Assembly (NCBI GenBank): GCA_946807835.1
Contig: OX327711.1
Location: 11,691,501 to 11,755,500, forward strand
DNA length: 64,000 bases
Direction: 5' to 3'
From: Ailanthus altissimus
Lineage: Eukaryota > Streptophyta > Magnoliopsida > Sapindales > Simaroubaceae
Shown here in pieces: positions 46,862-59,009 of this stretch. Both the position numbers and the translations under genes were made by a program. Each line of letters begins with the position of its first letter. Position 1 is the stretch's first letter. The notes beneath the pieces are model-generated. The model ran no database searches. It saw only the letters and a list, made by a program, of their open reading frames with translations, and was not told where the DNA came from.

Positions 46862-49800
46862 CTATATGGATGATAGATCTTCATATATAGTCTTGATACC
46901 TGACCTCTCTGAAACAGAACGTATACATCTTAGAGCAATACCAAGGACCTCCTTCATTCCCTTTTCCGCTGCCGGATTCATCATTTCTTGCGTCAACGCA
47001 GCATCTAAGCAATCTGACCCGTGACCTTCTGCCACCCTCAACCGCACCCAATCTGTCAAATCAACTCCTCCCCCTTCACTAGAAATCACATCACCCGCAC
47101 ATCTACCAGTAAGAAGCTCCAATAAAATCACTCCAAAGGCATAAACATCTGACTTGAAGGAGGGGTGTGGTTTCTTGGAACCAGCTAACTCTGGCGCACG
47201 ATAACCCAAGACCCCAGCATCGAGAATCTGTTCAATGGTTCCAGCTTGGGTCATGAGTCGGTGGAGGCAGTAATCAGCAACACGTGCATTAAGGTCAGGC
47301 CCATCTAATAGTACGTTTGTTGCTTTCAGATTACCATGTGGAACAGCACGATCAAAATGGAGATAGTTCAGGCCACGTGCAACATCAACTGCTATTTTGA
47401 GCCTCTGGGCCCATGATAATGGTGGGCCTTTTCTTCCTGGTCTATCTGAAAATACAGATTTATCAGCCATGAAAAATGAAAGTTTAACTAAATATGAGTC
47501 ATGGATGCACAAGAACTAATCTTGAAATGCCTATCATGTCCAGTCACATTTAATAAATAACTAAATGATCAGCCTATCATATACTATAGACAATTATATA
47601 ATTTTGGAAAATATATGAATAGAACAGTTATTTTCCTTGATATAGAATAACCAACTACTAAGCCATAATTTATTCTACTACAAAAACACCATGCAACTAA
47701 CAGCTAGTCAGTTGCCTTCCCAGCTGCTACAATCGATCATACAAATAATATGAAAGACGAACAACAATCTGACAGCCTCAATAGAAAGCAGGAAGGTGAC
47801 AGGAATCATTGTAACCTTAAGAGTTAATCAAGTTTGCATAACCACTATTTGAAAATACAAACAACAGATTCTAAAAAGGACTAAACATTCCTTTTACCTG
47901 GTTTTCCAATAAAAAATCTATGGTTCACATGTCTAAAGACAAGTAATCAAAATGTTTTAATGAAGTAAGCTTGCAGGACTTTTAGGTGAAAGATGGAAGT
48001 GAATAGCTGATATGCACAAATTTAAAGGTTGGGAGACAAGAGGGGCAAAATGTTACCATAAAGAAAGCTTGCAAGACTTCCAGGTGAGATATAATCTGAA
48101 AGAATGAGCTTCTCATGCTGAGTAGGCCCCCAATAGTACCCTCTCAAACCCACAACATTGGGATGTCTTATATTTGCAAATTTTTTGGCCTCCTTTGCAA
48201 ACTCCTTTCTCTGTTTTGCCACACCCTCTCTCAACCATTTCACAGTCAAGAACATGCCATTCTCCAATGTTGCCCTATAAGAAGTTCCATGACTGCTCCT
48301 ACCCAACACTTCAGCTGGGGCCCTTGATAGCTCCTCAGGTGTCAAACTGAGTGTGTCATCGAGAAAATGCAGCTCACCAACCAATCGATCAGGTGATCCA
48401 ACATCCAGTCTTGCAAGGTTTTCAGCTGTGAATGAATCCCCAGACTCTGGTGACCAAGACAAATGGCTGTTCTTTGACGGTGAGAAGCCGGTTAATGTTT
48501 CCATTTTCTCATCAGGACCTATTATCCCAGATGATGATCCTTTCTTTGAAGCCACAAGATCCTCAGCTGAAACGACCAAAGCCCCACCACTGCCTGTTCC
48601 AGTACTGCCTGAGGGGTTTGTCAGAGGACACCTGTGGATCTCTTTATCTGTAGTATGTGCAGGTGGCATTCTTCTTGATATACAGATGTAGTGTATGAAG
48701 ATAGCAAGCAGGATAAGAATTATAACAGCAATTACACATGCAAGTATCACAATAACTTTGATAATTGTGTTGATATGTTTTTTCTTGGAATTTTCAGCAG
48801 GAAAATTCCCTGATCCAGGAGGTCCACCAGGAAAACGTAACCTGGTGTTTCCAGGATAGAAAGAAGAACTAGGAAACTTCCTCAGAGTTTCGGGGACAAC
48901 CCCAGAAAAATCATTATATGAAACATTAAAAGTTTCAAGGCTGTTAGGCAAGTTGTTTGGCAAAGGACCAGCAAAATGATTCTGGGATATATCTAATGAG
49001 CTAAGAGAGCTCATGTTAGCCATAGAACTTGGCAGGGAACCAGATATATTATTTCCTGTAAGTTCAAGCACTTTAAGTCCAGTCAATGACCCAAGTCGAT
49101 CAGGAAAATAGCCATTAAGCCGGTTATGAGAAAGATCCAGAACCTGAAGATTGGATTCACTAGGAGGAGAGAATTGAATGGCACCAGTGAGTACATTATC
49201 TGTGAGGTGGAGTTCTTGCAATGTGGATGAGGTTAGCAGACTGTTCAGAAAAGGCCCATCTAAGTGGTTGAAACTGAGATCAAGGACTCTAAGCTTTAGA
49301 TACTGAGAGATAACTTTTGGGAGAGAACCGCTAAGAGAATTGTGGGAGATGTTCAGATTATTTAAGCGCAAAAACTGTGGTGTTACCTCAGGAATGGACC
49401 CTGTTAAATGATTTCTGCTCAGATCAAGATATTCAATGTTGCCCCATTTCACCATTCTGGTCAGATTTCCTTCAAATTGGTTATTTGAAAGATCAAGTAC
49501 AGCACACGTTCCAGTCAGTAAAGGAAGTTCACCTGTGAGGCCATTTGAAGAGAGATTGAGTGTGTGAAGAGTTGTTGACAAAATCATACTCACTGTCCCT
49601 GAGACATGAAGAAAGATGTGAGATGACAGTAACTACACTATGACCAAATCACTAATATTGTTTTGCAGCTAAACATAAGAATGATAATTAAAGAAATTGT
49701 AGGGAAGCAACTAATACCTGTGAGATTGTTGGCACTCAAATCCAGTTCAGTTAAAAGTAAAGAATCTCCTTTCAGTAAGTCATTAGGAATAAACCCTGAA

Positions 49801-50774
49801 AATCTGTTGTTGCTGAGTTTGAGGACCTGAAGCTCATAAACGAAAGTGAATCCAGGCAATTCTCCAGAAAACTGATTGTAGCTCAGATCCAACACCTTCA
49901 AGTTTTCAAAGAGCTGTAGCTCTCCTCCATTCACCAAAGACCCAGTAAGCTGGTTGTGGCTAAGATTTAAATACTTGACACTCTGAGACAGACCAGGTAA
50001 AAATTTCTGTGAACTAGAGCCCCGTAACATATTCCCACTGTAATCAATATGACTGGCATTTGTCAGAAGGAAAAATTCCCCATCAAGATGACCTTCAAGC
50101 ATGTTCCCATGCATGTCAAGCACCTGAAGACCTGAAATCAGCTCAAACCCTCTTGGGATTGTCTTGGTAAACCTATTATAAGATAAGTCTAAATATACTA
50201 AGTTATTCAGCCTTGTCAAGGTTGCTGGCAGTGGCCCCGAAAATGAATTGTGGCTTAAGTCCAAAGACTGGATTGACACAAGCCCTGATATTGAATCTGG
50301 AACTAAGCCAGAGAAGTTGTTCCCAGCCAGTGAGAGGTTCCGCAAGCTCTCTAATTTACCAATCGCCGATGGTAACAATGAAGAAAACAGATTATTGGAA
50401 ACATCAAGAAACTCAAGGCTTTTGAAGTTACCTATGTTGTCAGGTATTGTGCCTGATATGGAGTTGTTTGACATTGAGAGTTTCACAAGCATTGAGAGAT
50501 TTGAAAACACACTCAAATCCACAACAGCGGAGAGACCCAAGTTATCAAGGACAACACCAGCAACATTTCCATTATTACAGACTATTCCATTCCAGGAAGA
50601 AGGGCAACCATTAAAGTCAATAGACTCCTCATTCCATGAATCAAGAACATAACCAGTGGGGTCATTCTTGATTTCTTTCTTAAATTCCAGCAATGCCAAA
50701 ATATCCTGTGAAGGAAGCTGCCCCATGGCAGATAGAAGAAACAGGGATAATACTAAAATCCTAAAGAGCTTCAT
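46862..50774 (-). CDS. GHR1: GHR1-type LRR receptor pseudokinase
   Basis: Three exons (50774-49718, 49598-48057, 47445-46862) join in phase to 1,060 residues; Arabidopsis GHR1 has 1,053. Start chosen at MKLFRILVLSLFLLSAMG, a signal peptide, rather than the upstream in-frame ATG. The mature N-terminus QLPSQDILALLEFKKEIKND is the LRR N-terminal cap, with WNGIVC closing it. About 20 LRRs follow to ~600. The membrane segment is ~630-659, then a Ser/Gly-rich juxtamembrane region. The kinase-like domain runs from about LTPEELSRAPAEVLG to the end. The HRD catalytic Asp is replaced (HGN, 903-905) and DFG is DYC (924-926), so it is predicted catalytically inactive. GHR1 scaffolds guard-cell ABA and H2O2 signalling to the SLAC1 anion channel. 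Its position beside HIBADH matches Arabidopsis At4g20940. A 5' untranslated intron (donor CAG/GTAACA near 51178) is possible. Confidence 0.95.
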
Positions 50775-51179
50775 ATATATACAGTAACTAGCTTCACCCA
50801 AGAAAGACACAAGCTAAATGTCTAACAGAAGGGTAATCCCTAGCTTTCTACTTTAGAAACTGGAAACAACCAAACTGAAAATAAGACCAACAATGGAAAA
50901 ACGATATACAAACAATTTTATCGCCAATGTCTAGAGAAATAATCCCTTTAAGCTAGAGATAAGCTAAATGAGGGGGAAATGGGAGCTTTGGAGCTCTTGA
51001 TTCAACTAATCCTCCCAAGTTGTAATCCTTCTACAGTGAAAACCCATAATAGATTCAACGAGCCTTTGCACAATATAATGAACACTCACGCCACCAGAAG
51101 TTAGAACAAGAAACTACATTCACGCATTTAGTAAAAATATAAAACTGAAAATGTGCCCACCGACTCAGCGTTTGTTACC

Positions 51180-52252
51180 TGATCATGAACCAAATCTTTG
51201 CAGACTATTGCTTGAAGAAACTGATTCTTCTTCCTAAACAGCATGTTCTACCCAAGATCTCTTTTTTCCTTAACAATGTAGGCTCCATGGTAACTAATTT
51301 CTACAAAAGACTCAAGCTTTAGAGCATACAAAGCTACTTGTTAGCATTTGCAAGAGCTTACAACAAAATGCACATGGGTTTTAGCTTAACAGCTTCTACA
51401 AACAACTACAGAGCCCAGCACAGTAGGACACTGAAAAGAAAGAGAACATAAAAATTAGATGTAATAAATAAAGGGGACCCAGAAATATTTTGGCAATAAA
51501 AACAGTATTTTTTAGATGCTTCAAACATGCCAAAGCCCTAATCTTTCTTTAGTGATAGTAACAACAAAACCCAAAAAAAAAAAAAAATTAGCTTTATCCC
51601 TTTACTGTGTCTGAGAAAAAATGTGAAGCCCCAAACAAAACCCTAACATGTCTGCGTTGGATAATTTGACAAATTAAAAATTGTTCATTTTTTTTAGGGT
51701 TTAGTGTCAGTAAAAGACAAAAAAATATAGCGGGAAAATGTTTCGGGCTTTTTTCTTTTTTTTTTTATGCTTTTTTCCAATTTACATAATTAGGGACTTA
51801 CGCGCCAAAAGGAGAGAGAATCCCTCTTCACCTTGCAAATTACAATTTTACATAGTGGACGTCAAAGGATTTATTAAATCCAGTTTTAAGATTATTTTTT
51901 ATTTATTTTTATTTGAGTGCATGGGAGGGCGTGATGTAAGTGCCACGTGGAATGGACCCAATACTACCCCTTTGACCAGGGCTCTCTGCCAGGTCCAATA
52001 ATAACACACAAGAGGTGAAGTTGTTGGCTAATAATGATGGACCACTATGATGTCAACACGTGGACAAAGCGGTCTAACTGTACGTGGGCCCGTGATTGTA
52101 GATTTACTAGCTGACTTATTGGTATGTAGATCAAAGGGACCACAGAGATTGTGGTCCTTGACGTGATTGTGTTTTTGTCTGCTATCGTTTTATGTTGTTT
52201 GTGGAGTAACTTTCTCCTTTGGGTATGAGTGATCGTGTGGTAATAATAGTGT
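51180..52252. other. GHR1 5' leader and promoter region
   Basis: No gene seen. 51180-51450 is likely 5' leader. The stretch upstream is T/A-rich to 51900, then becomes denser in ACGT-core motifs before the MULE begins at 52253. The plus-strand ORF 51738-52001 is probably chance. Confidence 0.5.
51943..52089. promoter_or_regulatory. Cluster of ABRE/G-box ACGT motifs upstream of GHR1
   Basis: Within 147 bp are CCACGTGG (51943-51950), CACGTG (52057-52062) and ACGTGGGC (52082-52089). A TTGACGTG lies a little further on (~52158). These are ABRE, G-box or W-box-like cores bound by ABA-responsive bZIP and WRKY factors. They are about 1.2-1.3 kb upstream of the GHR1 start codon. The ABA link is known for GHR1 function; regulation through these sites is inferred. 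Confidence 0.45.
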
Positions 52253-53329
52253 AGGAATTTTTAAAGATTAATCTTTTATTTTAAGTCAATTTTTTTAACC
52301 ACTTAAAAATTTTTTAATTAAATAATTATATCCTCAAAGCTTATTTTCTCTCTTCAATCTAAAAAATTCAAAAAAAAAAAAAATACTCTCTCTAACCATG
52401 TACTCTCTATATTTCTACATAATTATACTCTCTCTTTCTTTAGCTATGTACTCTCTCTTTTCCTACAAAATTATTTTAACAAAAATGTTATTAGATTAAA
52501 ATTTTAAAATTAGTATTATATAGATTAGACCTCATACAATATAATCATCCCTTAAAAAATTGAAAATGGCAAATTTTTAGTAAGTTTTTTTGAATTTTAG
52601 AAAAAAAATATAATGTGTTAGAAATATGTGAAATAGATGAAATATGTTTAAAAAATTGGTTGAAAAAATAAAAAAAAATGGTAATAATTTGACAAAAATA
52701 ATAATTTTCATGCAAATTTCTGATTGCAAATGACAGTCGAAGTGGTGGTTGGCCACTATTTGCATACAAAATATTTTACATGCGAGTGTCAATACATGCT
52801 CAAGGCACACACTACACCCTGCGCATGGATCGAGTGTATAGTGAAATTAAACGTGCCCACAGTATGCCATGTGGCATGAATTTTAAATTAAAAAAATTTA
52901 AATATTATTAAATTCAAATTTTTTTATAAATTAATGTTTTAAAAATAAATTTTAGTTATTAAATTAATACAAAATAATTTATTTGAAAGTTATTAAATTG
53001 TTAAATTAATAAACAATATAAGTTAAATATAATAATTAAATCAATTATAATTGATTTAAGTAAATTAAATTAATGTTTTTAATAATATAAATTAATTAGT
53101 AATTTACAAATATGATATGTTTGTTTGATATGTATATTTTTGATTACTTAATTTAATATGTATGTTTGCTATTTATTAATAATGATTTTAATTCTTTTTT
53201 TTTTTACATGAAGAATAACGTCCTTAGACAATATAAATTTTCAAAAGGTGAATTCTTTTATGCATTCATCACATATTACTTGAAGATGTGGGTCTTAAAT
53301 GTTATAAGAAAAAAACTGAAGCCTTATTA

Positions 53330-53560
53330 GATAGAGTTGTTTAAGTAGACTTGTATGAGCATTTTTTGGATATGCCTAATATTTCTTTTTTTAGTATTTT
53401 GCCTATGATATTTTGTTGCATGAAGTGGAGAGCTCTAATTTATATAAGGAGATATGATTTCATATTGACAAGAAGCACATTTAATTCTCTCGGAAGGAGT
53501 TTGTTTTTATTATTGAGTTGAAGATCAGAGATTACCAACTCACCTGAGATTTAAATAAAA
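53330..53560 (+). pseudogene. DUF1985-like domain remnant
   Basis: Two frames give LYEHFLDMPNISFFSILPM followed by EVESSNLYKE, FHIDKKHI and FSRKEFVFII. This corresponds to the 'FLxLP...LLxREV...xxxxWFxIxxxxxxFxxxEFxLITGL' pattern of the plant DUF1985 domain found N-terminal to Ulp1-like proteases in MULEs. It is interrupted by stops and a frameshift. Confidence 0.55.
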
Positions 53561-55529
53561 AATTGAATAATCACTTGTAGGAGTCAGTCTTTATAGGTAG
53601 AAAAAAGCTGATACACAAGTTTGTTGATACTTAGTACACATATTTTATGACCCACTTAGCAAAGTAGCCTTGCAGAAGTTGGCCAAAATAATAGCAGACC
53701 TTGCAGAGAATGAGATAGAGAAGTATAATGTGTACGAATTTGCATATACATTCTAGGTACGTAATAATTTTGTTGTTTATTACTGATCTTAATTATTTAT
53801 AATAAATTAATATTTTAAATTTATTTGAATATGAATTTATGGTTTATGATGAGGTTTTTAATTTTTTATGTAGTGATTGCCTCCCTTATATTTTGAATTG
53901 GAGGAGTAAAGGAACTTCAATGTATACGAACGTTAAGGAAAGTATTTTGGAGAATGGTTTGGTATATTTTTTACATCCATTTATATTTAACTATATAATT
54001 CTTGTTCTATAATATGTTTAACCTAATTTTAAAATATTATTTGTAAGTTCTTTCGGTGTATCGTAAATTAGTACTAAAAGATTATAAGAAAAGGGAGGAT
54101 GTCATTCAATTGATCAGACATCTGAGGATTCCTGCTGAGAGCTATATTGGGGACTTACCACATCTGTTTGTTTTGTACAAAGTAAGATTTGTAGCGAATT
54201 TGTCTATTTCGTTGCCCCCAACGATGATAATATAGATGTCGAGAAGGGTGGCCATGAAGGAACAGACCCGCCAATATCTAGAGCAATAATATATTTTATT
54301 TTTATCTGATTAGCTTATTAGTATAATGACAAAATTTATTGACTATGGTTATTTTTCTTTGTAGTTTGAACATAATGCAACTACACACTATAGTATTGCA
54401 TAGTAGATTGAGCAACTGCCAGAAAAGATGCTATAGAGATTTGATCGTTCTAAAATGGTATTGATGCGTAAAGTAGATCAGGATTGAAAGGATTTATTAA
54501 AGAGGGTTGATTAGGTCTGGACTAATCTTATGCATTAGATGTAGTAGATGATACTATACTCTTGGCAAACGTGGCCATTCTAACTTGGCAAAAGTCAGAA
54601 TATGGTAAAATAAATTAATATTACTTACATGCACAAAATTTAGAGTATGCGACACTTATCCACTTATGTCTTTTATTTCAATTTGAAGAGAATGCAACAG
54701 ATGACTTTCAGACCCCAACTACTACATGTGACATGCAACCAACTTATAGTCTCGTAAGCATTTAGATCTTACTTGATCCATGTAAAAGTGTGAGTATGTA
54801 TAAGCGACTGTATAAGGATGCATGGATTAAATACACATCATACATTAGTCTTATACCATGAAAGATCATAAAATAGATTGAGCTTCAAATACAACCTTAG
54901 AAGTTAGACGTGAATCCATTGCAGCCAATAAACTTGGCCATCTGATTTGAGTTTAAGGCTTGGATTCACAGTAATGACAATTGAAGTCGTCTTACCTGGC
55001 ATTAATGCTACTTTATCATGATTTTGGAAGATATTAGAGAAATAGTTGGTATAACTTTATAAGTGAAATTTAAATATATATTAGATTTCATTAGTGTTGA
55101 AATCAATTAATTAATTTTTAACTTTATTTTTTAGATTTTTTTGTAGCATATTAATGAGTACCTAAAACTAGTTCGGCAGAGGCAATGCAAGTATAATAAC
55201 ACATTGCCACATTTGTCTACTTGTGTAGATTCATACTTTTTTGAATGTTTTTTTTTATATTTTAATATTTTAAAATTAAATTTCTTGTACACATATTGAT
55301 TACTTATTTGTTGAAATTTTAGGAGACTTTTAGGTTTCTTTATGTAGAGCACGCCACAAACTTTTTTTCCATTTATGAAATGAGAGCCTATTATCGTATG
55401 ACTTAGGGTTCAAAGAAGATTTACTTGGTGCAAAAATGTGGGATAGGGTTGACAAGTAAAATATTTGTATGTTAAAAGATTTAATTTTTTTATTATTCAT
55501 ATAATATTATTTATGAGATAGTGTCCAAT

Positions 55530-55915
55530 TTTATATAGGTTTATATTCCTGTCAACTATAACCAGGAGCATTGGATTGTGGTTGAGGTAGATATCATGCA
55601 TCAGAATATCATCATCTATAATTTTAGTCTCAACGAGTATACAGTTGGCGTGATAGAGATTTATGTCGTACCATTATATATGCTAATGCCCTACTACCTA
55701 TATGCTTGTAAAATTTATGAGATTAGAGTCGATGTTATACTTAACTTATCTCCTTTTGATGTAATTAGGTTAAGGAGTGAATACTCCAACAGGCTATTAA
55801 TAGTAGGAATTGTGAAGTTTTTTATTTACATATTTATAGAGTTATTGATGTTATGTCAGCCTTTAGATTTTTGTCTTGAGACTGGGTTATTTTTTAGGCA
55901 CAAAATGACAATCGG
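55530..55915 (+). pseudogene. Ulp1-like cysteine protease (C48) remnant
   Basis: One frame reads IPVNYNQEHWIVVEVDIMHQ then IIIYNFSL, matching the Ulp1 'P...xHWxLxxxDxxxxxxxxYDS' block. The catalytic His is present, and the Asp position appears as Asn (YNF for YDS). The Gln...Cys block appears in another frame as QQAINSRNCEVF, so a frameshift separates the two halves. Upstream stops confirm it is dead. Confidence 0.65.
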
Positions 55916-56795
55916 TTTGTGGACAATAGCCAAAAAATAAATAAATATCTTTTATGCGTAATTTGAATGTCAATTTTGTTATTATAACACATTACATCTT
56001 ATGATGGTTATTGTAAGTAAATTTCACAACATAGAAAAATAAGGTTACTAAAAAAATTAATTTATTATATAAAAATATCATAGTAAATAATTTTTTTTAA
56101 ATTACTTTACATTGCAAAAAATCACAACATGAAAAAAAATCAAATTTTCATGATATATTATTAAATTGTAAAATAATTACGTTTTTTTATTTCATCATTA
56201 AACAAACAAATACTTATTATTTTTAAATTAATTATTTTATTATAACAAATAACAATATGCATATTTATTTTTTTCAATTGTTTTTAATCTAATTTATTTT
56301 AATAATTAATCAAAATATTTAACTAATTTATTTTTTTTAAAAACCAATTAAAATTTTAAAAGAAAAAATATTGGCCTAAAAAAAGGAAATAATGTCATTT
56401 TGCACGAGACTTTTTCATGTACAAGAAGCCCTATGTGCGCGGGGCTTTTTCTACAGAAAACTTCACATAAAATTCTTCTTCATGTATTTTTAAATCTAGA
56501 TTTTCATATTTTTCCGTTTCTTTTTACTCCAAATCATCTTGTTTCTCTTCACAATTTCACCACAACATAATATATTTGTCTTTCACTTATTATACTTACA
56601 ATCTAATCTTCCCACAACTATTTTTTTGAGTATTTTTAGAGAGAGATTGAGTATCCTTTTAGTGGAGAGAGTAGGATACAAGTCAGTGATATAATTATCC
56701 AATTATCTATTTTTTAACTAATAAAGATTAACCTTTTTATTTTTGGTTAAAAAATTATTAAAAAAGGTCATTTCTAAAAAATTTCATAATTGTGT

Positions 56796-57340
56796 TAGGG
56801 AAAATAATTAGAGAAGATAAACAAAAATCAGCCACCCAAAGATTAAAACATAATTGTGACTTGTGAGAGTATCATCATATCATTATCATTTGTTGCAATT
56901 CATTAAAATATATACTTTTTATCATTTAGCAGGCAAAGGTTGTTGATATTATAATAGACAATGTTATTATTACAAATTTATTGATATCTATATTAAAAAA
57001 AATTGTCAGACTAACAGAAATTAAATTGTTAAAATTTTAAGTAAAAAATGAACCACTTCTCCTCTCACAAATAATCAAAGGAATTTCACTTTTTCTTACT
57101 AAGAGAAAGAACTCATACATTGAAAAAAAAAGTTTAATTTATAATTTTAACTATATTTATAAAATACTATTAAATAGTATTACATTTATAATCATCCATC
57201 ATAAGGTATATAATTGTCCACTATAATATAAGTTATGTTAATCACTAAATACATGTAGGTCTTTTTGTCAGTTATCTGTGTTTCCTTAGTCATAAGGGAT
57301 TTATGTAAAAAAAAAAGCCTTTATTGTTATTTACTTCACT
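56796..57340. other. AT-rich spacer
   Basis: No supported gene. It lies between the Ulp1 MULE and the first recognisable LINE coding remnant; the LINE's 5' untranslated region may begin here. Confidence 0.5.
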
Positions 57341-57589
57341 CCAAATGAGTGTAGATCTCCATTTTAAGAGGTTGGAGTTGGTAAAGAAGCAGTATGAGGT
57401 AATATTAGTTAACAAAGTCAAAGAAGTAACCAAAATATTATTTGGAATAATAGTACAGCTCGTGAGATTGGTGGAACATTTGATAAGAAATAATAGACAT
57501 TGACCACCTCATTAGACTTTGTAGTTCTTTTGTAATATTTGAAGAGGAAAAAGAAATTATCAAAATCTCTAGTAGTATGAAAGAGAAGG

Positions 57590-58240
57590 AAGAAAGAATG
57601 AGTGTTGGATGTTTGGTGGGAAAAGTTGTATAAAAAAAAGCAGTGAATAAAGAAGCTTTTAGACTAATGATGCAGCAAGTATGGAGACCAATTAAAAAAA
57701 TACAAATTGAAAGCTTAGGAAGCAATGGATTTATTTGTTACTTTGAAGCCAAAGAAGATAAAAGGAATGTTATGGCCTTTGAACCATGACACTTTGATAG
57801 ATCATTAATTGTTCTCACAAAAGTATTTGTATTAGTAGAGGTTAATAAATTGAAGTTCCAATATAGATCCTTTTGGGTGCAAATACACAATGTTCCAGTT
57901 TCTTGTATGCACAGAGCCATGATATGAATATTGGGAAACAAGATTGGGTAGGTAGAGGAGAAATAATTAGAAATTCGTGGAAGCTACATTGAAAAATATG
58001 TAAGGATTAAAACAAAGCTTGATATAATTAAGCCTTTAAGAAGATACCTTAAGGTAGAAATACAAGGCACACAAGAAGAAGCAATTATTCTAATCTTGTA
58101 TGAGAAACTTATAGACTTCTGCTACTACTGTAGACTCATTGGGCACACTCATAGAGAATGTGCAGAGATACAAGAAAAGAAAAAAAAGCAACATAATCAA
58201 GAAGGAGAAGAGAAGAGTCATGAAGAGGATGCAAGGAAAT
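57590..58240 (+). pseudogene. LINE ORF1 remnant (DUF4283, CCHC knuckle)
   Basis: Reads MSVGCLVGKVV, stop, KKAVNKEAFRLMMQQVWRPI, then LGSNGFICYFEAKEDKRNVM. Later come KFQYRSFWVQIHNVPVSCMH and KPLRRYLKVEIQG, ending in a CX2CX4HX4C knuckle FCYYCRLIGHTHREC (~58117-58161). This is the standard ORF1 of plant L1 LINEs. Three or more in-frame stops inactivate it. Confidence 0.8.
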
Positions 58241-59009
58241 AAAATTTGCTTATAGCTTATGGATGCATGCGGTGAGTATAAGAGGAAAACATAGATAGAG
58301 ACTGACAAAAGCAAGAGAGGAAAGCTTGATAGTACAAAAGAATGCAGTAGACTAGAAGGTGAAATCTGATCGGAGAAGACTAACATAAGAAGAAGATGAC
58401 AAAAGCTCAAGTAATAAGGAGGCTACAATGAAGAAGGAGACCATTAGGGTCAAAAACCCATTGCAAAAAACCATAACCGAAATCTAGGTGAAAGGAAAGA
58501 GATGTTGGTAAGTTTGGATTCCAAGGAAGTTGGAAGGTCCTCTAAAAAAATTAATGAGATGAGATTGGAAACAATGTTGATGGACATAGACTTAGGTACC
58601 CAAGACACACATAAAAAAAGTAGTGAAGCTAGAACCGACAACAATTGGGGGGGGTATGAGATAAGAGTAAAAGGGCGAAAAATGATTCCAACTAATTTTG
58701 GAAAATTGACACTAAAGGAAAGATCCCTGAAATGCACAACTCTTTGGGCCAATGAGGGCAAGATCAACTGGCTCATCATAAAGCAACATTAGGGTTTAGA
58801 AGCAGTAAGCAAAATAAGGAAAAAAAAAGATGGAAGACTTGGGCAAGAAAGGTTGAGGCAAGAAAGATAAATGTAAATGAGCCTAAATTAAGCAAAAGGG
58901 GTGAGTTGGAAATGGAGGTAGTACTTAAAGTACAAAGCTTTAAAAGGAAAATAATTAAATTGAAAAAGGGGGGGGGGGATGTTGAAGATATAGAAAGCCC
59001 TTAGACATT

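Larger units (their letters stand above)
52253..56786 (+). mobile_element. Decayed MULE carrying DUF1985/Ulp1 remnants
   Basis: The left end AGGAATTTTTAAAGATTAATC aligns with the inverse of the right end TGAAATTTTTTAGAAATGACC, and further in with TTAATCTTT and ATAATTATATC. Flanks TAATAGTGT (52244-52252) and TAATTGTGT (56787-56795) match at 8 of 9 bases, the MULE target-duplication length. The interior has broken plus-strand coding remnants but no transposase that I could recognise. This fits plant MULEs that captured a Ulp1-like SUMO protease (Kaonashi/CUMULE type). Confidence 0.75.

Noticed and set aside
57438..58779. Several minus-strand ORFs of 67-109 codons
   Set aside because: They are antisense shadows of the LINE ORF1 remnant, where conserved motifs are read on the plus strand.
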